Below are positions 7,918-10,665 of a stretch of DNA of 10,665 nucleotides, one piece after another. How positions within the stretch are numbered: the stretch's first letter is position 1; each line of letters begins with the position of its first letter. The notes beneath the pieces are model-generated. The model had not been told where the DNA came from. It saw nothing but the letters and a program-made list of their open reading frames with translations, and made no database searches. This stretch comes from Clostridia bacterium (GTDB lineage Bacteria; Bacillota_A; Clostridia; Oscillospirales; CAG-272), in assembly GCA_017630995.1 (NCBI GenBank), contig JAGBUD010000150.1:1-10665 (forward strand), read 5' to 3'. The translations under genes and the position numbers were made by a program.

Positions 7918-8643
7918 TTAATTTGTTTTTTCAAAGTTTTTTACGGTTGCGTGGGGGTCGATGGTTATGCTTTCGCTATAGAAAACGCGCTCTATCTCGC
8001 AGCCCGCACCGATGTTTACAACCCGTCCCGTAACCTTGGGGGCTATAACTCCCGAAAGCGAAACGATATCGCCCTCAATGCTGTCTATAATTCTTAATTT
8101 GTGAAGGGAAAGAAGCTTTGAAATTACGGGCAGTGCGGCGAAAATTTCATTCTTGTAATGAACGGAAACGTTTGCACCGCCAATACCGTAAACGGTGTTC
8201 TCGCAATAGGAAAATCCTATCTCCGTGCTTTCTGCGTTTATAAATCCGCAGCAGGTCACCTTTCCGCTCGTTTTTATTTCCTCGGCTTCAATTCCACCGT
8301 TTACGGTGAGCGAACCGCTCATTTTGAATTTCTCGCATTTTATATCCGAGCCGCATTTAAGAGTTCCCGAGGCGCTAATATTCTTTTCCGAGGTTATTGC
8401 ACCACCGATTTTTGTGGTGCCCGAAGCCGTTACGTCCTCGGTTGCCTTGAGCGAGCCGTATATTGAGGTGTATCCCGATGTTGATGCGGTGCCATCGGAG
8501 ATGATATCTCCGCTTCCTTTAACCGTGCCGCGAGAGGAAAATCCCTTGCATTTTATATTTCCGCAGAGCTTTCCCGAGCCGCTTATTTTTACCGCTTCAG
8601 TGTATTCGCCCGCACAAATGCTGCCTGATCCCGAAATTTTCAT
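7918..8643 (-). CDS. Bactofilin-type polymer-forming protein (YhbE/YhbF-like)
   Basis: A 241-residue protein built of short glycine/serine turns alternating with beta strands (ISGSGSI at 3-9, ISGSGKL at 20-26, then VKGSGDI, TASGTT, SASGTL, KMSGSL), the pattern of the bactofilin right-handed beta-helix that polymerises into filaments. A more helical stretch ([14 protein letters not shown], about 170-183) precedes a second strand segment ([18 protein letters not shown]). There is no transmembrane segment. Nine cysteines (10, 27, 32, 97, 103, 131, 132, 147, 215) is many for a protein of this kind. Start overlaps the yhbD stop as ATGA, so translation is probably coupled; AAAGGA lies about 12 bases upstream. 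In B. subtilis, yhbD precedes two bactofilin genes (yhbE, yhbF) linked to motility; here only one is present. Family and context are strong, the cellular role is inferred. Confidence 0.88.
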   Translation of the reverse strand: MKISGSGSICAGEYTEAVKISGSGKLCGNIKCKGFSSRGTVKGSGDIISDGTASTSGYTSIYGSLKATEDVTASGTTKIGGAITSEKNISASGTLKCGSDIKCEKFKMSGSLTVNGGIEAEEIKTSGKVTCCGFINAESTEIGFSYCENTVYGIGGANVSVHYKNEIFAALPVISKLLSLHKLRIIDSIEGDIVSLSGVIAPKVTGRVVNIGAGCEIERVFYSESITIDPHATVKNFEKTN

Positions 8644-9056
8644 ATTTCTTCGGTGTCCTTTCTTTCAAAAAGTTTTTTGATTTCTTCGGTGATTTCCTTT
8701 TTTTCACCGTCTGCCGTTATAGTGTAAATGGCGTTTATTTCAGCCATTTTGAAGCTTTTTTCTCCGAGCGGTGTGTTTATTATCAAAAATTCCTGTGCAT
8801 TTTCCTCGCCAGAAAGCTTTTTTGCAAGCTCATCGAGCAAAATGTCCTCCTTCATTCCGAGGATAAGCTCCATTCTCTCGCAAATAAGAGCCTCGGGAAA
8901 GAATGTTTCTTGTCCTGTGACAGTCGATTTTTTGATGAACCATTCGTCAGGTATCAGCCCCTTGCGCTTGTATCTGTATAGCGCGCCGTAGGATATTTTG
9001 TATTTGTCAAGCAGTTGTTTTTTTGATATCAACGCTTCGCTTTCCGCTTTTGCCAT
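8640..9056 (-). CDS. yhbD: YhbD-family protein with MerR-like helix-turn-helix (DUF4004)
   Basis: A 138-residue protein, recognised by its N-terminal half: [20 protein letters not shown] (residues 10-29) is a helix-turn-helix, followed by a wing-like [13 protein letters not shown] and TGQETFFP, as in B. subtilis YhbD. A helical stretch (about 55-82) follows, then a C-terminal part of strands ([18 protein letters not shown]) and a charged tail. It is probably a DNA-binding regulator, though I know of no tested target for the family. AAAGG lies about 9 bases before the start. The downstream bactofilin gene overlaps by 4 bases. The promoter is covered by three palindromes (see 9086-9140), which makes self-regulation an attractive but unproven idea. 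Confidence 0.85.
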   Translation of the reverse strand: MAKAESEALISKKQLLDKYKISYGALYRYKRKGLIPDEWFIKKSTVTGQETFFPEALICERMELILGMKEDILLDELAKKLSGEENAQEFLIINTPLGEKSFKMAEINAIYTITADGEKKEITEEIKKLFERKDTEEI

Positions 9057-9085
9057 CTCTTTTTACCTTTCGTTTATCAAGGTTT

Positions 9086-9140
9086 CGTAACAATGTTCCG
9101 TAACATCGTTACGATGATAGTATATCATAACAATGTTACA
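9086..9140. promoter_or_regulatory. Cluster of three 15-bp operator-like palindromes
   Basis: Plus-strand sites are CGTAACAATGTTCCG (9086-9100), CGTAACATCGTTACG (9099-9113) and CATAACAATGTTACA (9126-9140). Each is a 6-3-6 inverted repeat, perfect in the middle site and with one or two mismatches in the others; shared form is CRTAAC-N3-GTTACR. The first two overlap by 2 bases. The third fills the spacer of the yhbD promoter, and the middle one covers the predicted transcription start. This arrangement fits a dimeric repressor or MerR-type regulator. I noticed no further copy elsewhere in the window. Confidence 0.8.
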
Positions 9141-9148
9141 CTTGTCAA
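9119..9148 (-). promoter_or_regulatory. Sigma-A promoter of yhbD-bactofilin operon
   Basis: On the minus strand TTGACA (9143-9148) and TATACT (9119-9124) are separated by 18 bases, with TGA before the -10. Transcription should start near 9112, inside the middle palindrome, giving a leader of about 55 bases that also contains the left palindrome. Confidence 0.85.
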
Positions 9149-9182
9149 GTATTTTGAAAAAAATTATTTTTCGTGCATTTTT

Positions 9183-9210
9183 TTGCCAATCTTCCTTATT
9201 ATAGTATTAT
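9183..9210 (+). promoter_or_regulatory. Probable promoter of the beta-helix acetyltransferase gene
   Basis: TTGCCA (9183-9188) and TATTAT (9205-9210) are 16 bases apart, with a start expected near 9217. It diverges from the yhbD promoter and lies about 40 bases outside the palindrome cluster. The -10 region is AT-rich with alternatives (TATAGT at 9200-9205), so the assignment is moderate. Confidence 0.45.
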
Positions 9211-9236
9211 AGATATATTGCGGTTAAGGAGAAATG

Positions 9237-9893
9237 ATGAATTTAAGAGGTATTTTTGATTTTGACAGAACGGTGTCCGAAAGGCTATTTGAGTCTGTGG
9301 ACTATCCGTGGGAGGCGCTTGATTTGCTTTGCGAATACATTATGCGCGTCGGCGCTTCGCTTAAAAAAGAATCCTATAGGCAAGAGCGGGCGGGAATATG
9401 GATTGCCAAAAGCGCGCAAGTTGACGAGGGGGCAAAGCTCCATGGTCCTATGATTATAGGGGAGGAGAGTAGAGTTGATGGCTCGGCATATTTGCGCGGA
9501 GGGGTTATCGTTGGAAAAGAGTGCATAATCGGCAATAATTCTGAAATAAAAAACTCGGTGCTTTTTGACGGCGCCGAAATTCCTCATTATAACTATATAG
9601 GAGATTCGTTTATAGGCTACAAGGTGCAGCTCGGAATGGGTGCGGTTATTTCAAATCTTCGAGCCGACAGAAGAGAGATAATTTGTTCGCTCGGTGCAGA
9701 GAAGATTAACAGCGGCAGAAAAAGGCTTGGCGCCATAGTCGGTGACTATGCGCAGATTGGCTGCTCTGCGATAATATCTCCCGGCACGGTGATTTCGAGA
9801 AATGCGCGGATTCAACCGCTGACGCGGGTGCGCGGATTTGTGGCGGAGGGGAGCGTTTATCGCGGCGAAAGCATAGTTGCGGATATACTGTAG
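9237..9893 (+). CDS. Left-handed beta-helix acetyltransferase-like protein, GlmU C-domain-like
   Basis: A 218-residue protein with a helical N-terminal segment (about 1-50) and a hexapeptide-repeat beta-helix (about 54-212: WIAKSAQVDEGAKLHGPMII, VIVGKECIIGNNSEI, IVGDYAQIGCSAIISPG). The stretch around SEIKNSVLFDGAEIPHYNYI resembles the acetyltransferase site of GlmU. Against E. coli GlmU numbering from memory, R87, K105, H117, Y120 and N140 match R333, K351, H363, Y366 and N386 at identical spacing, while N377 and K392 are replaced by Q131 and R146. The uridylyltransferase domain is absent, so the common label UDP-GlcNAc pyrophosphorylase would be misleading. ATG codons lie at 9234 and 9237; the second is preferred because AGGAG (9227-9231) is 5 bases from it and only 2 from the first. 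Natural acceptor unknown. It stands alone between a divergent operon and a terminator. Confidence 0.85.
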   Translation: MNLRGIFDFDRTVSERLFESVDYPWEALDLLCEYIMRVGASLKKESYRQERAGIWIAKSAQVDEGAKLHGPMIIGEESRVDGSAYLRGGVIVGKECIIGNNSEIKNSVLFDGAEIPHYNYIGDSFIGYKVQLGMGAVISNLRADRREIICSLGAEKINSGRKRLGAIVGDYAQIGCSAIISPGTVISRNARIQPLTRVRGFVAEGSVYRGESIVADIL

Positions 9894-9925
9894 AGGTTTG
9901 ACGCAAGAAAACGCGAAAAAATAAG

Positions 9926-9969
9926 AAAAGGTGAGGACTTCTTGCATAGCAAGGTCTTCACCTTTTTTT
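9926..9969. terminator. Bidirectional intrinsic terminator
   Basis: A long stem (9926-9945 with 9949-9965, one G-U pair and a 2-base bulge) closes a 3-base loop ATA. Seven T (9963-9969) follow on the plus side, and A runs at 9915-9929 give a U tract on the minus side. It serves the acetyltransferase-like gene and the convergent HtrA-like gene. Confidence 0.9.
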
Positions 9970-9984
9970 GTTCGGTAAAATATT

Positions 9985-10665
9985 TTAAACGGAATCCGCG
10001 TTGATAAGCATGCTCTGCGTTATTTGAATTGTGAGGTCGAGATTTTCGGTGCCTCGTGTAACGTTAAACACCACGGTGCTTCCGACTCGTGCGTTAAGCA
10101 TACTGTCGACAACGTGGAACATTCTGTTGACGTCATATTTCGTTCCGTCTATTGTTATTGAGTTTATGAGGTCTCCGCGCATAAGGATATTTCTTGCGGC
10201 AGAGCCGAGCTCTATGCTCTCAATGGCAACGCGCTCTCTCTTATAGAGTGTTGCGTTTTCGGTATTGTATTCGGTGTAAATGTCCTTAACGCTCACCGAG
10301 ATTCCGAGCATACATCTGTAAGCCGAATGAAGCGAGGTATCACCGTCGCAGTAATAGATTATGTTTTCCGCAATGTATTTTGCAACGTTTGAGGGGATTG
10401 CATAGCCGATGTTGTCAACGGTGGAGTCGATTATTTTTGCGTTAACTATTCCGATAAGATCGCCCTTTTCGTTGAAAAGACCGCCGCCCGAATTTCCGTT
10501 GTTAACCGCGGCGTCAGTTCTCATAACGCGCAGAGAGATTGTCGTTTTATCATCGGGGCCGAGAAGCGAGATATACTCACTGTCAACGTTGATTCGACCC
10601 ATAGTTGCGGAGATTCCGTGTCCCTTTGCGTTTCCGATTGCGATTGCAGGCTCAAGGATAGCAAC
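9985..10665 (-). CDS. HtrA-type trypsin-like serine protease with PDZ domain (N-terminal part outside window)
   Basis: C-terminal 226 residues of a DegP/HtrA-family protease, which degrades or handles misfolded proteins, usually at the outer face of the membrane. The frame is open to the right edge (AIAIGNAKGHGISATMGRIN), so the ATG at 10602 is internal and not the start. The catalytic serine lies in GNSGGGLF (codon 10489-10491), with the family's RTDAAVNNGNSGG, LIGIVNAK and GYAIPSNVAKYI around it. A PDZ domain follows (VAIESIELGSAARNILMRGD, then a strand GSTVVFNVTRG) and the protein ends soon after it. The catalytic His and Asp and any membrane anchor or signal peptide lie beyond the edge. 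The stop is followed by a strong two-way terminator. Confidence 0.92.
   Translation of the reverse strand, partial: VAILEPAIAIGNAKGHGISATMGRINVDSEYISLLGPDDKTTISLRVMRTDAAVNNGNSGGGLFNEKGDLIGIVNAKIIDSTVDNIGYAIPSNVAKYIAENIIYYCDGDTSLHSAYRCMLGISVSVKDIYTEYNTENATLYKRERVAIESIELGSAARNILMRGDLINSITIDGTKYDVNRMFHVVDSMLNARVGSTVVFNVTRGTENLDLTIQITQSMLINADSV

Noticed and set aside
8158..8680. Plus-strand open frames of 102 and 151 codons
   Set aside because: They are antisense to the bactofilin gene; the repeated VPE/SEP composition is just the reverse reading of its Gly/Ser repeats.
9234..9236. First of the two tandem ATG codons as start of the beta-helix gene
   Set aside because: Only 2 bases from AGGAG; the second ATG at 9237 has proper spacing. 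The difference is a single methionine.
10600..10602. ATG at 10602 as the start of a 205-residue protein
   Set aside because: The conserved HtrA sequence continues upstream in frame to the window edge, so this methionine is internal.

Overview
The window looks like a piece of a low-to-mid GC Firmicutes chromosome, most likely an uncultured anaerobic member of the Clostridia. This rests on four things seen here: AT-rich intergenic DNA with near-consensus sigma-A promoters, GGAGG-type ribosome binding sites, a yhbD/bactofilin pair of the kind known from Bacillus and Clostridia, and a small ferredoxin-thioredoxin-reductase-like protein typical of anaerobes. The taxonomic call is inference. There is no phage, transposon, CRISPR array, tRNA or rRNA, and no gene-free stretch longer than 300 bases.

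Layout. Left third, minus strand: a pyrimidine operon, pyrC (dihydroorotase) then carB (carbamoyl-phosphate synthase large subunit). It is read from a textbook promoter, and carB runs off the left edge just before its C-terminus. carA is not between them. Divergent from pyrC, on the plus strand, is an N-acyl-D-amino-acid deacylase followed closely by a broken sugar-phosphate isomerase/epimerase gene (one frameshift plus a large internal deletion). A two-way terminator separates these from a minus-strand pair: a 68-residue FTR-type iron-sulfur/disulfide protein and an inositol-monophosphatase-family phosphatase.

Next, also on the minus strand, is a second operon: a YhbD-type helix-turn-helix protein and a bactofilin with ATGA overlap, ending in a strong terminator. 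Its promoter is covered by three related 15-bp palindromes, one filling the spacer between -35 and -10. Divergent from it is a left-handed beta-helix acetyltransferase-like protein that keeps most GlmU acetyltransferase active-site residues at the GlmU spacing but has no uridylyltransferase domain. A two-way terminator then separates it from the C-terminal part of an HtrA-type serine protease with a PDZ domain, cut by the right edge.

How they fit together. pyrC and carB catalyse early steps of de novo UMP synthesis. The yhbD/bactofilin pair probably forms a self-regulated cytoskeletal module. The remaining genes are housekeeping or small-metabolite enzymes without an obvious shared pathway. 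I do not see a clearly new multi-gene system. The most notable items are the operator cluster before yhbD, the decayed isomerase, the leaderless-looking pyr promoter with carA absent, and the GlmU-like stand-alone acetyltransferase.
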